From: Marsupella aquatica
Taxonomy: Eukaryota > Marchantiophyta
DNA length: 64,000 nt
NCBI GenBank assembly: GCA_973895155.1
Contig: OZ316893.1
Location: 11,098,001-11,162,000, forward strand
Direction: 5' to 3'
The notes beneath the pieces are model-generated. The model made no database searches and had not been told where the DNA came from. It saw only the letters and a program-made list of their open reading frames with translations. Position 1 is the stretch's first letter; each line of letters opens with the position of its first letter. A program made the position numbers and the translations under genes. Shown here piece by piece: positions 44,268 to 57,815 of the stretch.

Positions 44268-47200
44268 ATGCAGACACCAAAGGTCCCCATTGTGTGGGCA
44301 GGGGTTTTCGCAGCGACCGTGCTCCTCAGCTATGTTGCCTGGGTCGGGTGTGTAAATGTGACTTATGATAACAGAGCACTTCTTATCGATGGGAAGCGGC
44401 GGTTTCTTCAATCTGGATCCATTCATTACCCCCGAAGCACGCCTCAGGTTTGCTATATCTTTCACCCGTCCCCGTTTACTCCTTACCTTTTACCGACGGT
44501 CGCTTGTGGAGCATGTATTGTGATTCAACCAGTCCGAATGAAGTGTCTCCTCGGAATCTTTAATTCGAACTTAATATGTCTATGATTGTAGGAATGATCG
44601 TCAGACTTGAGGTCAAATAAGTTTGTAGTGAACTGCCCAGAATGTCACGTGTACCACACAAACTCTTCAGGCCTGCTCATAAAAGATCTTACCGGGTATA
44701 TCGATCTGAACTAGTAGGAAAACTACATAGAACAGTTTTGGTAGCCACAGGAACGCCTAAATTGGATACCGGAGGTACGTTCGGCTCTCAACCTCTGCAA
44801 TTTTGATCTCATGAGCAAGTAGCACGAGGAATCAATTGACAGTTTAAAATCCTGTCCATTTTCTAAAGCAGTTGCATTGTGCTTATCATAATCTTTAGAC
44901 TGTATCCCGTCACACTGATCGACCAGATACACAAAGAGAGCGGTTGTCATTTCCGTCATAGAGATCAGCCTCGTACCTTAAGTTCTTCAGTCATAGACTT
45001 TAGTTACTTAGGCACAACGGACGGATCGAGATACATCCTTTCGTTCGTACCATGTGATCGTTTACAGACATAATTGCATCTTTTGGTCTACACGTAAGGC
45101 TAACTCCCTATTCATGCTATATATGTTTCACCTGGTAAGCTTTCGACCCCCAGACTTAAATCGTCTGGTTTGTGCAATATTTCACCACCATGCATGATAA
45201 TTTCGATTCATTGACAACGTACCTCTCGCGCGCAGATGTGGCCCAAACTACTCGATTACGCCAAGCAGGGAGGACTTGATGTGGTTCAAACCTACGTCTT
45301 CTGGGACATCCACGAGCCGCACAAAGGAACGGTATATATCTCTCATTTTGCCATCGATCTCGTTGCAACTGTTGCACCTCCGGCTCTTAGTAAAGCCGGT
45401 TGACAACTTCGTTTAATACTGGGGACAGATCATGAGAACGTACTCTCGACATACTGTATAAGACTGCATGCCCAGGCTGAGCATTTTTCTGTTAGAATTG
45501 CAATTTGTGGTCATCTGTCTGTTCTCACCAAGTAACGAGAATGTGCTCAATAGAACATTGTTAAGTAGATCAATTGTACAAGACCGTATCCCGAGTCATG
45601 GATTGCTCGTATTGTGTTGTTCAGCAGTGGACACGTCTGTCACTATGTTGGTTGTTGTGTTTGTGGGCCGCAGTACAATTTCGCAGGAAGATTTGATCTG
45701 GTGAAATTCGTCAAGGAGTGCGCCGCAGCGGGGCTTTACGTCAACCTGAGGATAGGCCCATACGTCTGCGCCGAGTGGAACTTTGGGTGCGTACACTACT
45801 TCATGCCTCGTAGTAATTCGCTACAATCAGTTACAGTCGCTGCTCGGAGACCTGTCATATTACGATTTCGTGGAGGTTGTAACGGAATACCACATTTATG
45901 AGGGTACCAACTATGTAAATAATCGAACAGCCCACAAACCAATGCCGATGAAAGTGGTCCAGACTACCGAATATGGAGATCCTAGATGATCTGCAAGCTA
46001 CTTCGCATCGTTATAACGGAGCATGCCTAGCCTGGGTCTTCATATATTGCAGGCCCGTGACATGGTTTTGGATCAGCATGTAGGGTCGTCACGGACTGTC
46101 CTTGGACGTGTAGGTGTTAGTCGCCTCTGCACCAAGGCCCTGATCGGGATAATGCTTGACAGTTCGGAAGGTAGACGTACTGTCTTGCCCAGACGACGAT
46201 GATGTTGATAGTGGATCAATGACCTGACCATCTGTTCCAATGACAAACCTTTCCGTATCCTGAGTTTACATGAGGTGAATAGGTGAATCGGTTTCGAGAT
46301 GGATGGCTATACAGGGGCCACGCCGAGGGATTTCTATACGCTAGCCATATGACAGCATCAAAGTACAGAGCTAACAGAATGCAGTACGTTGTTCCCTTCA
46401 TTTCATCGGAGCACCTCACTCTCTTAAGCCGAGCATTAAATAGGATGTCATCAAGGTGGGGAAGGTTGTTCAAACACACCATGTGCCCGGAGTTCGAGGT
46501 GCTTCCCGTGATATATTGCTCATTCATTATCCTACATCTGAGCATTTTCTCTCCCAGTCGGGCTCCCAGTTGGTCCCCGAGTTGGTCCCCACCACATTAC
46601 CATCTATGGAAGTACCTGGAGATTCTAAGGACCCAACCCGAGGCTTGTCAACAATTTCTTTAGGATTGATCGACCAAGCCTCTCGTATGTTACATGGGAC
46701 CACTGTCGTAATGTCCATTACGTACAGTTCAGCTAGTGGTTCTTCGAACGGGTCTTCGAATTAATTACCAATGTTGGCATTCATGCCTTTTAGGAACGGG
46801 AAGAGATGATCCTTAGAAGGCAGAAAGCAAGTAGGAAAGCTAGTTACTTCTCGATCTAGGGCCTCCACCCCGAATACGGCCTGACTGATCAGCCGAGGCT
46901 AAATTACACTTCCGTGCAGTACGGTGTTCAAACAAAGCTCACTATCAAGATCAGGACATCAAAATCTTGACAGACTGGGCTTCGATGTCGACATCAGTTT
47001 GAGAGATGGACTTCAAAGCTTTACCACTAGTTACAAATCGCAGCAGAATGTACCTATGTACCAATCTATGAGTCGTTAGATTGCAAGGTCTGACAAAAAC
47101 GTCTGGCCTGTAACTGTGAGAGATCCAAACTGGTTCGTTAGTGACAATCAAAATAGTCAGTGCAGCGCAAGCCTAGTTGGTTGTGGACGGATTTTGTGGG

Positions 47201-50200
47201 GCTGGCGACGTCTGAACGATCGAAAAGCAAGGACCAATTAATGGCCGTCGTTGTGTCGGATGGAGCAGGGGATTCCCAGCATGGCTGCGCTTCGTTCCCA
47301 ACATCGAATTTCGAACGGACAACGCTGCGTTCAAGGTAAGATATATAAGTTCGTACTTTCAAGACTTCTAATTAAGTCGACTTTATCTTCAAGTGCCGAT
47401 TTTCTCTCCGTGGAGTGATTACAGCGCTCGTCCATGTTGCCAAGACGGTCATTCCAGTGTTAACAAATTCTTCGAAAATTTGATCAGTCTCGAGATTGGA
47501 GCCATGTTCTATGGTGCGATTTTGGTGCCATCGCTTAAGGCACATGCACTGCCAATAGTAGTCGATGCCTGGCTGGCCTGGGTGCACGCATGCATGTTGA
47601 CCTTACGTGCTGCGATGTGCAGGCCGAAATGGCGCGCTTCGTGACAAATATTGTGAACATGATGAAGGATCAGCAACTGTTCGCTAATCAAGGAGGTCCT
47701 ATCATCTTGGCACAGGTCCGGTTGAGTCTCTCGCCCTCTCCTCCACTCCACTTCCTTAATACTCAACCAGTGAATATTGTCAATTTTCACGCTTTCATGG
47801 TAGCCGTGACACGAGATTAGTGTACATTACGGACTAATAAGGCGATACCAAGGCTGTCTTTGGAGGGCATCAAAGAGTCGACTGTCCTGTCGTGAGCGGT
47901 CTGGTATGAGTGCCTGCTTCCAAACTTAGAGTATTGTGTACTGACTTAATTACCTCGAGTCGATTCTGGAAACTTTAACAAATTATCATCGTAATTCTTC
48001 ACTACTATACTGAGTAACATTGAGAAGCATTTTGTCCGTGTCAAAATGCGGAATCTTGTGGAGAGATACTTTTCAGTTTGCTGTGCTTCTGCCTCTTAAT
48101 TGTGTTTTGGTCAACTGCACTCATTAATCATGCGGTGCTTGTTTGACTAAATCACCTCCCTTTTCAACTTCCACCAAAATTTATACAGCAGGACAAAATA
48201 AAATAAAGTACAATGAAAGGAAAGAAAAAGAGGTCCAATGAGTACAAAACCAAACAAGATAAAATAAATGCATGTGTAACCCTGAGAAAAGAAAAGAAGT
48301 GGGGTACCTCCCTTCAGGTATCTGCAATTTGTGTAACGTACTGTCTAGGGATTCCACTGTCCTATACATTCAAGTCCAAACGTGTTAATCGTTGGCCGAA
48401 GTGAAGTTTATGTGGGGTAAGCAAAATAAGATAAAAAAATTAAAAAAAATTAAAAAAAAAGAAAAAGAAAAAAAGAAAAGAAAAATAAGACAAAATAAGC
48501 ATGCATTAGGATGAACATGCTATACGGGGACGGTGTAAGAGTGTTTGAGTGATATGTGGGCTACCAACTATAAATAAAAAACTGCAAGGAACAAAAGGCA
48601 CCATACTGAGTGACAAGATTCCAGCTTGTACGAGTGGGACCGTGAAAGAATTCCATTATAAAATGTGCATGATGAAGGGTCATACCCAAAAGTAACGGAA
48701 ACCAAATGTTAACCATAACGGCAATGAAAAGAGGAGGCTGGAAAAAGTGCACAAGAAATGAGGAGACTGGAAAAGAGTGAACATGAAAAGAGAGAAAAGC
48801 GAACATGAAAAAACAAATGAGTGAACATGAAAAGAGAAAAGAGTGAACCTGAAAAGAGGAGACTGGAAAAGATTGAAGATGAAAAAAGAAAAGAGTGGAC
48901 ACGAAAAGAGGAGGCTGGAAAGAGTTAACGTAAGGAAAGAGAACAAAATGCTGGAAACAGTAAAGATATCTTAATCTCGTACATGTTTGGGTCATAGTTG
49001 AGACTAACTATGGTTAAGATTAATTCCCAAGTAATTTATTCATTACTACCTTGGCCATTTCGAAATAGTTCTGTAGGTCTAATCTAGTGACTAGTAGTAC
49101 AAGGGGGACACCACCTCCTTTCTTGTAATAGCTCTGCTTTGTTTCGCCTTCATGTTATCTCTCACCCCTTAATTCTCCAGGATCTCTACTTTATTTGCTT
49201 CCATCTTAGTCCCCGCCCCCCGCAACTGAGTACCTTTTTCCCTTTCTTACCATCCATATCCATGTGGCTGGGAAAACAACGGACTTAGTAGTTTAACATC
49301 TTAATCTTTAGAGTTTAAAGCTAGGATAAAATCTCCAAACCAAACACTTAGGGAGAAGAGAATTTCGTGTCTCTCAATAACTATGTTTGGATAAAATCTG
49401 GCCCAGAGAGGCATGAGGCTAGCGACCTCAGTGAAAATTGACCATATTTGAAACGCCCTAGCTAGCGACCTCCCTAAACAAGAGAGTGGCTTGAAAATTG
49501 ATTGTATTTGGAAAGCCCTGTTTTGTGGGCAATGATCGGTGGCAAGAGGGACCGTGTGAGGTATTATTTGAATGTCAGATCCGTCCACTCATAAAGGCCA
49601 TAAGAGGGCCGCCACCCCCCAGCCCCGGCTGTCCGTAAAATCTCAGTGAGATCGATTCCTGAACTCCTGGAATGGGATTGGAAAAGCCCAAAAGCTGGAT
49701 TGCCTTTCGGCTTTGGCAGAGGGAGCGCCGCTCTGCCCGCCACAAAATCGCACTTCGTTCTTCGGCGCGCTGATGAACTTGCTGTTTTTGGGATAATGGA
49801 CTTCGATAGTTTGATGCTGTCCAGTGTCGACTGAAGAGCCTCCCAGGTAATCTTAGTCACGAGTTCCTGACTAATTTGAGTGATTGCGACAGTTTGCTAC
49901 TGATGGAATTCAGCATGAATCGTGACTTCACGAAGCTGGTCCAACTGGACATGTAACTTAGTGTCATCAAGCCTTTCCAACTTGCAATGTTGGACGGATC
50001 TCGTCGACGACGACGAGAAGCTGTAAAACACTCGCTGCTGCAAATCCATGGTCCCTGTCTACTAGTTTACAGTACTAGAATATCCTCAAATTGAGCTGAC
50101 TGCACAATGTATAGTCTCTCCAGTACATCACAATCTTGAAAATTGGATGTGTATATATAATTGAAAGATAAAATCGCAACAATGCTGGAAATGAACGTGT

Positions 50201-53200
50201 GCGAAACCATCATTTTCATGTCACATTTCTGTTTTCCTCGCTTAATTTTCTTCGCTTTTCTTTTCGCCGTAACGCGGTTCTAAAGGCGGAAGCATTAACA
50301 CATTATCCATGCTTTGTACAATGGCGCACGGTAGCCAGAATTCCCGGTGTGAAGAGCGGACCTCCAGCAGTTTGTGACTGTTTAGTACCGATCATGGTCG
50401 GGATCATGGTCTACCAAGACCTGAAGCTCCAATGGGCTAAGTGCTGAGTGAAAATGCTTTTCAGCATTAACTTAATTGGAAAGATCTTCTTTAGATGACC
50501 ATAGTAGCTAGATAATGAGCGCTATTTCTGTCCGATGGGAGAATTGAACAAGTCCAGTGAATATATTTTGTTGAAGACTAAGCATCATATGCACACTGCA
50601 GATTGAAAACGAATATGGGAACGTGGACTCTTCTTTCGGGAACTCGGCGTTCACGTATATCCAATGGGCCGCGGATTTGGCCGAGAGTTTCGACGTTGGT
50701 GTGCCATGGATAATGTGCCAACAGAAAAATGCACCTGGTGACATTGTAAGAAATCTTCTCAGAGTGCCTCTTCAATCCATTATCGGAGAAGGATTGAAAT
50801 CGAATCATACAGAGAAACAATGCCACGTGCATGACCTTTCAAATCCGTTCTTATTTGACTGAGGAGAAACGTACTTTGTTTTGATTGTAAATTCCCGGCA
50901 AATATTCATCTTTCAAGGGTGTCAATGTGTGCTCTTAACGGCGATCTGGTTGAGTGAAGATTTAATTAAATGGTCTGTGATTCTGTGTATTGTAATTGCT
51001 GATGTTGCGCGGGGTAATGCTGATTGCAGATCAACACCTGCAATGGCTTTTACTGTGATGATTTCACCCCCAACTCTCCCACCAAGCCCAAGTTTTGGAC
51101 GGAGAACTGGAGCGGATGGTAACACTCGATGCCTTGAATGGACAATCACATGTAAAAATCGCTATGTTTCATTCAAAATCTCTCTCGGTGTAGCTAACGT
51201 GCCCGCGATGCAACTATGAAAGTGTCCATATGTCACGGGGTTGGAAGATTCTGTGGTTCATGAAAGTTCCATTTCTATTGATTCTCTCTCGTTACTGTTC
51301 TGGTCACTGCTTTACTACTAAGAGATTTCAGGAATTGATTTCATTCCATTTGAAATTAAGACAAATTGAGATGGTCAATAGGTGGCAGATCATGCATATA
51401 GACGTACTGTGTTAGTTGAGAACGTTCTTATCTAGCTTGGTCACACCCTTCTGACATAATATAATTCCCACACTTCCTCAATTTAGTGACACTAAGCAAT
51501 GAGGCCTCGAGTCAATTCACATTTCATCAGTGCAGTAGTGATTTTACATCTCTTAAACTAACTTCCTGAGCAGGTTCCAGAACTGGGGACGCCAGGTACC
51601 GTCCCGACCGGCAGAAGACGTTGCGTTTGCAGTGGCTCAGTTCTTTGCGCAAGGTGGTGGCTTTCAAAACTACTACATGGTTCGTCAAACATTCGAATTA
51701 CTACTGAGGGCAGATTGGGCTGTACTATATAATGAATTGGATTGTCATTTTGAACTCTTTCGGGATATCACGCCGCAGTCAAACCCGCTGTCAAAGTCTT
51801 GCGGTAGTTTTATTACTATCATTCCGTCACCCTGGCTTAACAATGTTGCTCATGGCCCTCTTTTTGTGATACTCTTTAGCCTCGTATTTCTCATAGGCAA
51901 GAACTCTGAATTAGTTCTATCTTAATCCATTTGTATCTCTTCGATGGTTCACGAACTTGTGCGCAATTCGTTGTTGTAGATTATGTTGGTGTTGTTGTAA
52001 GCCATTGACATTCATGCTTCCTGTATAATTGTCGGTTCTCAGTGCTGTAGGTCGATGCGTTTTCTAGTCTTAATCAACAATATCATGGACTCTATTGTCT
52101 GCATGCATTAATTCAGTACCATGGAGGCACCAACTTTGGACGCACAGCTGGAGAGTGGATCACGACTAGCTATGACTACGATGCACCTCTGGACCAATAT
52201 GGTAATCAACCTCAAGCAAAAGTATCTCGCACCGAAGCTTGCCTCCTTTTTCCGGTTCTTGTTTTCGAGGCTCCTACACTCCGATACTTTTTCTCTAAAA
52301 CCAAGTCTATGTGTGCTTTGAATCAAAAGATCTGAGTTGAGTAGTGTCTCGGAGTGTCTTTGTCTGTCAGGTGTTATGCTTACTCATAGCCTATCTCATT
52401 AGGTAGGCGGGTAGAGTGAGCCAACGACGTCTTTGTTATGATGCACCTGAGATGTTGCATAGAGAAGTCCGCACATAGTTCCCCGAATTGACGGGCGCAG
52501 AAACTGTCAATGATTTTGTTTTCATTCGTTTTCAATTCGAGCTTGACTTTCTGATGTATTTGTTTGTGTGTCATGAGCAGGGCAACCGAGGCAGCCGAAG
52601 TGGGGACACCTGAAAGACACCCATGCAGCCATCAAATTGTGCGAGCCTGCTCTGTCCGTTGTAGACACCGAGCCTTTCCACTCGTGGTTGGGCCACGCAC
52701 AAGAGGTACATCATTGAGCATTAGTGGCCCCGGGCCAGAATTGATCGAATCCTTCATATTCGACAGTTTGTCAAATGCTCTCTGGTAGCTAACTAGCTTG
52801 CTCCAAGTCCATAAAGTTCACCATCAATAGACAGTCCTAGATCGAGGATGTTTCTCTGTACTTCCATAATTTGCTTTTGTTTCTTTTCTTAATGGAATTA
52901 GTTGATTAATAGATGATCCACACGAGCGAATTTGCAGGATTACTTCTTAGAGGACACTCATTGGCGACAATGCTAACAGCTGTAGTGATTGCTCATGGAT
53001 CATTGTGTATGTTCTCGACGATGGAGCAGGCTTACGTCTACGCCGACTATCAGGGAGCCACTATACAGGAGATTTTAAGTCGCTCCACCATATGTGCAGC
53101 GTTCATTCGGAACAAGGATACTGGCGACACAAACACGACGGTCCAATTTGGCGATCAGTTCTTCGACCTGCCACCTTGGTCCATCAGCATTCTGCCGGAC

Positions 53201-56200
53201 TGCAGAAGCGTAGTCCACAACACTGCCATGGTCAGTGAACACCAAAAATATTTGCATAATGAGAAAATCGTAAATATGCATAAAGACTCTTCCAACTGCA
53301 GCACTCGTCACAAATTGACAAATGTTCCTTACAATATACATCCTTAAGATAACAATAGGCAGAAGTGAAGCAGCGATGCCTGTGCACAAAACTAAAAAAA
53401 AAATGGAATCTGGGTTTCAGCATTTCTTTCACCAGTGAAATATCTCTCGAGATCGATTTTGTCCTGGCCTCACCACAGGGAGGATGTAGTAACACCACAG
53501 GGGATAAAAGTGGGGATTGCGGCCAAGTTGGGAAATGTACACTAAAACTTCAGCCGCATCCCATCAATCCGGTGACTATGGTGTGGAACGGAAATAAACA
53601 AGCTTTGTAAATTTGCTCTGTGCCGAAAATAATGATGCTCTGGTTTTCAATGCAGGTAAGTACTCAAAAGATGGTAATGAAAATGGTACCAAGCAAGGCT
53701 ACTAACCCTTTATCAAAACAATGGAGTGCAGCACAAGGTCTACAGTGGTCATATTATCAAGAACCTGCGTTTGGCACTTGGGCATCCCCTTCCAACTACA
53801 CTGGACTCCAGGAGCAGATTAATGTGACACTGGACTCGTCCGATTATCTGTGGTATACTACCAGGTAGAGGATTCAACTCTGTTTTGTACTCTTCAGCAG
53901 TTCTCAGTTCATAACTCCTGTCTGAAAATTTGAGACAGAACACAAAGTAACAGAACGGTAGCTTGGTGGAGAACAAACTTCATCCAATCCCTTCGTTCTC
54001 TTTATTCTTAGCTGGTCCCAGAAAAAAATTGTGCTGTTCCTGAAATTATTTAAAAAAAAAGTGCTTTAGAATGGTTTAATGCAACATATATGTACATTAC
54101 AAATGTTTCATCCGATGCCCTCTCCTGAATCTTCTTTCGCAAATCCTCGTACATATTCGCAGCAGTTTGACTGACGATCAAATTCTTACAAATTAGTGTC
54201 TGTTACTGCATGCCAAAAATGATCTTGACACTCATTGTAAGAGTATTGTTGGACTAATGTAGTCCCCCATCATCTTACCACTGATCTTTGTGCTCCCTCC
54301 CAATGGCAGTTTCCAGCTGCCACGGGCATGGCAAGGGAATCTAGTGGTGGACGAAGTGAAAGACACCCTGCACGTGTTTGTCAACGGGGACTACGCTGGT
54401 ACGTTTACCGTCATAGAATGGACAGCTCATAAATCGATGCTTGCAAATGGCCACAGAAATGCTGCTAATTAACTTAGTCAAGGTCGAGCGAACGTACTTT
54501 GAATCCAGTCTCGGATATTGAAGTGCAGGAACCGCATTGCTGCAATCCTCGAAAAATCTCCAAAAATTCCAATAACAAACTGCTGCAATTGAGGAATTCT
54601 CTGTTTCTCTCTTCTACAGCAAACGAGTGGCAATATCTTAAGTAGAACTCTAGGTAGAACTCTAAGCTTGTACATAGCCAATAAGAAGAACTGGTTTTAG
54701 TAAAAGGATTCAACGTATCACGTTTATGAATGAATCCCGCGCAGACTTTGTTCTGCCAGCTGTATCAGCAGGTTTCATTCTTGAATCGATCTGCGGCTAA
54801 TCTCGTGTCTTGGGATGCATTTTGGAACTGTAGGGAGTCCTCCTCAGACGTTTCTGACCACATTCAAGCTGCCTATAAATCTTTCCCAGGGCAACAACAC
54901 CATATGTGTCCTTTCCTCTACAGTTGGATTACAGGTGTGCATCTCAAGCTGTGTGTCGGTCTTCCTTTCAGTGACGAACTCAACTCAGTACATATATGGT
55001 ATGTTAGAGATAAAGGGTTGACATCCGAACTGGAAATTCATTTGAAAGGGCGGAAAAGTGGGAGTTAAGTGCAGTATTTAGGGGAGTGGCTGAAATAGTT
55101 TTGATGTTCATGTGAAGAACTATGGAGCATTTTTGGAGAAGGAAGATGCAGGAATTGGGCTGGTCCAATTGACGGACAGCAGCTCAAACAGACGTCTTGA
55201 CTTGAGCAAGCGTGTATGGCAATATCAGGTGGGTGTCTATCTCTACACAATTATCCGAGATCCGCCCGCATCTTCCGAGTACTTCATCATGTGAGCATGA
55301 ACATTTCATACTGTTTAAGCTAATGAGCAAATGCTATTTAGATGGAGAGGGTGTCTCCATGTTGTGGCGCGAGCTGTTTTGGAAGGCTGTGCTTACTCAA
55401 AATATGTAACACATTGGAGTTACAAGAACTGAGATGGGAGATATTGCAAGGAAAATCGAACCGGATCGTGATGAAATGCCATTTAAGAATGGTCGTTGCA
55501 GGCAGGCTTGAAGTTGAACATTATCTAGACAAAGAATTGCATGCATCATCATGTGTTCAGAAAGTAGCAAAACAATACGTGGTCTAATGTTCCAGTATCC
55601 AGGCTACTAGATAGTCATGTCCAGGTCTTAAGTTTGCCGATGTTAGCATATGTGGATGTATGTGACAAAGTAGATCACTCTGCAGGTTGGAATGCAAGGG
55701 GAGAACTTGAACCTGTTCACAGTGGCAGGGTCGAAAAGTGTACCTTGGAAATCAGGCCTTACTGCCATCCACAAGGCGCTTGTCTGGTACAAGGTATGGA
55801 GCTTACAACTTAACGATGGGAGTTTTCGTCGGTGTTGTGTGAGAGCGATATTTTCCAGTGATACACGAAATCGGTGTCAATCTCCAGAATTCTGGATAAC
55901 ATTTGTGGCGAATTATTATGTGCTAGTTTTGAAGTCTCTCCGGAAGTTAAATCTTAATATTAGTGCAAAATCTCATCTACCATGACGATGTGCTTGAATT
56001 CCCTAGACCATGGTGGACGCTCCAGCTGGAGACCTTCCTGTGGCGCTGGATCTAGGGAGTATGGGCAAGGGCCAGGCTTGGATCAATGGAAACAGCATAG
56101 GACGTTTCTGGACTATTCCACAGTCCAATCTGCAAAGTTTTCCCGGAGGAACCTGTTCAACTGATTGTGACTATCGTGGGGAATATAGTCCTTCTCGTTG

Positions 56201-57240
56201 TACTCTTGGTTGTGGAGAACCCTCGCAGCGCTGGTGAGTTTTAGAGCAACTTAATGAAGAGGAACCTTCTTCATCGCATATTTGTCCCACAATATCTTCA
56301 CTTGTAGATCAAATTGTTACAGTTCACCACAACGCCTCGGTGAACTGGACACGCTTCATCCAATTTGATTGACTCTTTCTAGTTGAGAAACGTAATACTT
56401 AGTAGAGTTGTGACTATTTCGTATTTCAGGGCCGATTTTCTTGACCACATGATGTTGAACATTCAGGTACCACGTTCCTCGAGATTGGCTCCAACCCACA
56501 AACAACTTCCTCGTCATATTTGAGGAGGTAGGAGGTGATGTGAGTAAGGTCGCTCTGGTTACGCAAGCACCGGAGAAAGTGTGTGCCCACATGTCTGAAG
56601 CTCATCCGGCTGGTATGTTTTCCCGAGCTGCAGCTGTAAAATCCCCAGGCACTCCCCAGAACGTGGAACCACCCACGCTACATCTGGACTGTACTCCAGG
56701 GCACAATATATCCGAAGTGATCTTTGGGAGCTTCGGAAATCCTTCTGGAACCTGTGGAAGCTTCCAGACAGGCAACTGTCATGCGCCATTATCTGCAGAA
56801 CTCCTATATCTGGTAAGTCTATTTGATCCTTCAAGAGGATGACTACCCACTGTCCTAGGATTGTAGTCACATTCTGAAAAGACTGTAAACATCATGCTCT
56901 TCACCTGTTTGAAATGGCTCCAGAAGCACAAAGGTTGAGCCAAACTTAACCTATCTCATTGAGAGAGTCTAAATGTTATTGGATGAGGTATGAGTAGGGA
57001 AGATGCCAGACTATATTCGGGAAGCTAAGGAGCAAGATTTTGCCTTTCGTTTAACCAAAACTAATGAAGTGAATTCTGAATGTGCACGTATGTGGTACGT
57101 ATCAGGCATGTGTTGGAAGACAGCAGTGCTCGGTGGAAGTCTCTTGGACCAATTTTGCTCTGGAGGATCCTTGCCCTCAGGCACCAAAGAGCCTTGCAGT
57201 CGAGGCTCTGTGCACTCCGACAGGAAAAGATACTCAATAG
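44268..57240 (+). CDS. Beta-galactosidase, glycoside hydrolase family 35, with SUEL lectin domain
   Basis: This enzyme removes terminal beta-galactose from cell-wall polysaccharides and is normally secreted. Nineteen phase-consistent exons: 44268-44447, 45236-45331, 45674-45786, 47269-47335, 47623-47715, 50602-50745, 51030-51118, 51574-51679, 52117-52201, 52581-52705, 53030-53230, 53656-53864, 54310-54398, 54834-54934, 55118-55228, 55686-55793, 56007-56233, 56467-56812, 57106-57240. They give 874 residues (plant family about 720-890). A signal peptide or anchor spans about 9-28. GH35 motifs are [33 protein letters not shown] (acid/base Glu187), FWTENWSGW (nucleophile Glu256) and [12 protein letters not shown]. 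Jelly-roll regions include [11 protein letters not shown] and [14 protein letters not shown]. The C-terminal galactose-binding lectin (SUEL) domain has [26 protein letters not shown] and LAVEALC. Exon 11 contains a stretch ([12 protein letters not shown]) longer than usual, so that boundary may need trimming. No stop or frameshift was seen. Confidence 0.93.
48421..48500. repeat. A-rich tract in beta-galactosidase intron 5
   Basis: This is a run of A and AAAAG/AAAAATT units. It lies in the largest intron of the gene (47716-50601), so it may be the tail of an old retroposon. Confidence 0.6.
48720..48940. repeat. Purine-rich degenerate tandem repeat in intron 5
   Basis: GAGGA(G/C)(A/G)CTGGAAA and GAGTGAACATGAAAAGAG alternate about seven times. 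The opposite strand is open as a Phe/Ser-rich frame (48995-48561) purely because of this composition. Confidence 0.75.
49391..49580 (+). mobile_element. 5' fragment related to the CCCAGAGAGGCATG SINE, plus internal duplication
   Basis: GGCCCAGAGAGGCATGAGG matches the first bases of the SINEs at 15035 and 32295 but diverges after about 16 bp. It is followed by a duplicated CTAGCGACCTC..GAAAATTGA segment (49417 and 49462). It may be a rearranged or unrelated element sharing the head. Confidence 0.4.
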
Positions 57241-57815
57241 CAGTACGTACTGTAAGTTGGTACACGTACAATTCACATTGAAAAGCCACATTGTGCCAAT
57301 TTCTTGTGGCATAGTAGATTGAAACGAGGATCTGATAGGTAACAGAGGATAGTACAAAGGGGATGTTTCTTCGATGTAAATGCATATTGAGATATTTCCT
57401 CACTGTTACCATGTATACGGTGGGATACAAAATAATAATAAATATTAGACTCAGAATATGGCACGTCGAAATCTTTGCTGGAAATGGACATTTTATTGCT
57501 TACACAGGAGCCTTCCTTTCGTCCATATGTCTGTTCACAGGGGCAATGCTGGGTATTTGGGCCTCCTACCATGCGGCCAGGAAAAACCTCACTGCCCATG
57601 TGAAAAGAGTTGAACTCACAATCAGGATTGTGCAGCACAATCGCGCACAAACACAGAGTCATAACACTCGAGTCAGATCTCACGTACACAGCAGCAGCCT
57701 TGGGTGGGATCTCGCATGCCGACTCACAGGGGCACAAGGCAAGCAGCGCAACGCTGGCGCTTGGAATTGAGTAAGTATAGAGTCGGGCCGGACTCAATTA
57801 CGGAGGTTCACCTTG
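57241..57815. other. Region between two convergent genes
   Basis: This region holds the 3' UTR of the plus-strand beta-galactosidase gene and, from the other side, that of the minus-strand WWE gene. Overlapping open frames (57363-57770 plus, 57797-57273 minus) have no recognisable family. Confidence 0.4.

Noticed and set aside
44124-44465. Minus-strand ORF of 113 codons over the start of the beta-galactosidase gene
   Set aside because: It is antisense to exon 1 and its upstream region; a shadow frame.
48561-48995. Phe/Ser-rich 144-codon minus-strand ORF resembling a membrane protein
   Set aside because: It is the complement of a purine-rich tandem repeat within an intron of the beta-galactosidase gene; composition explains it.
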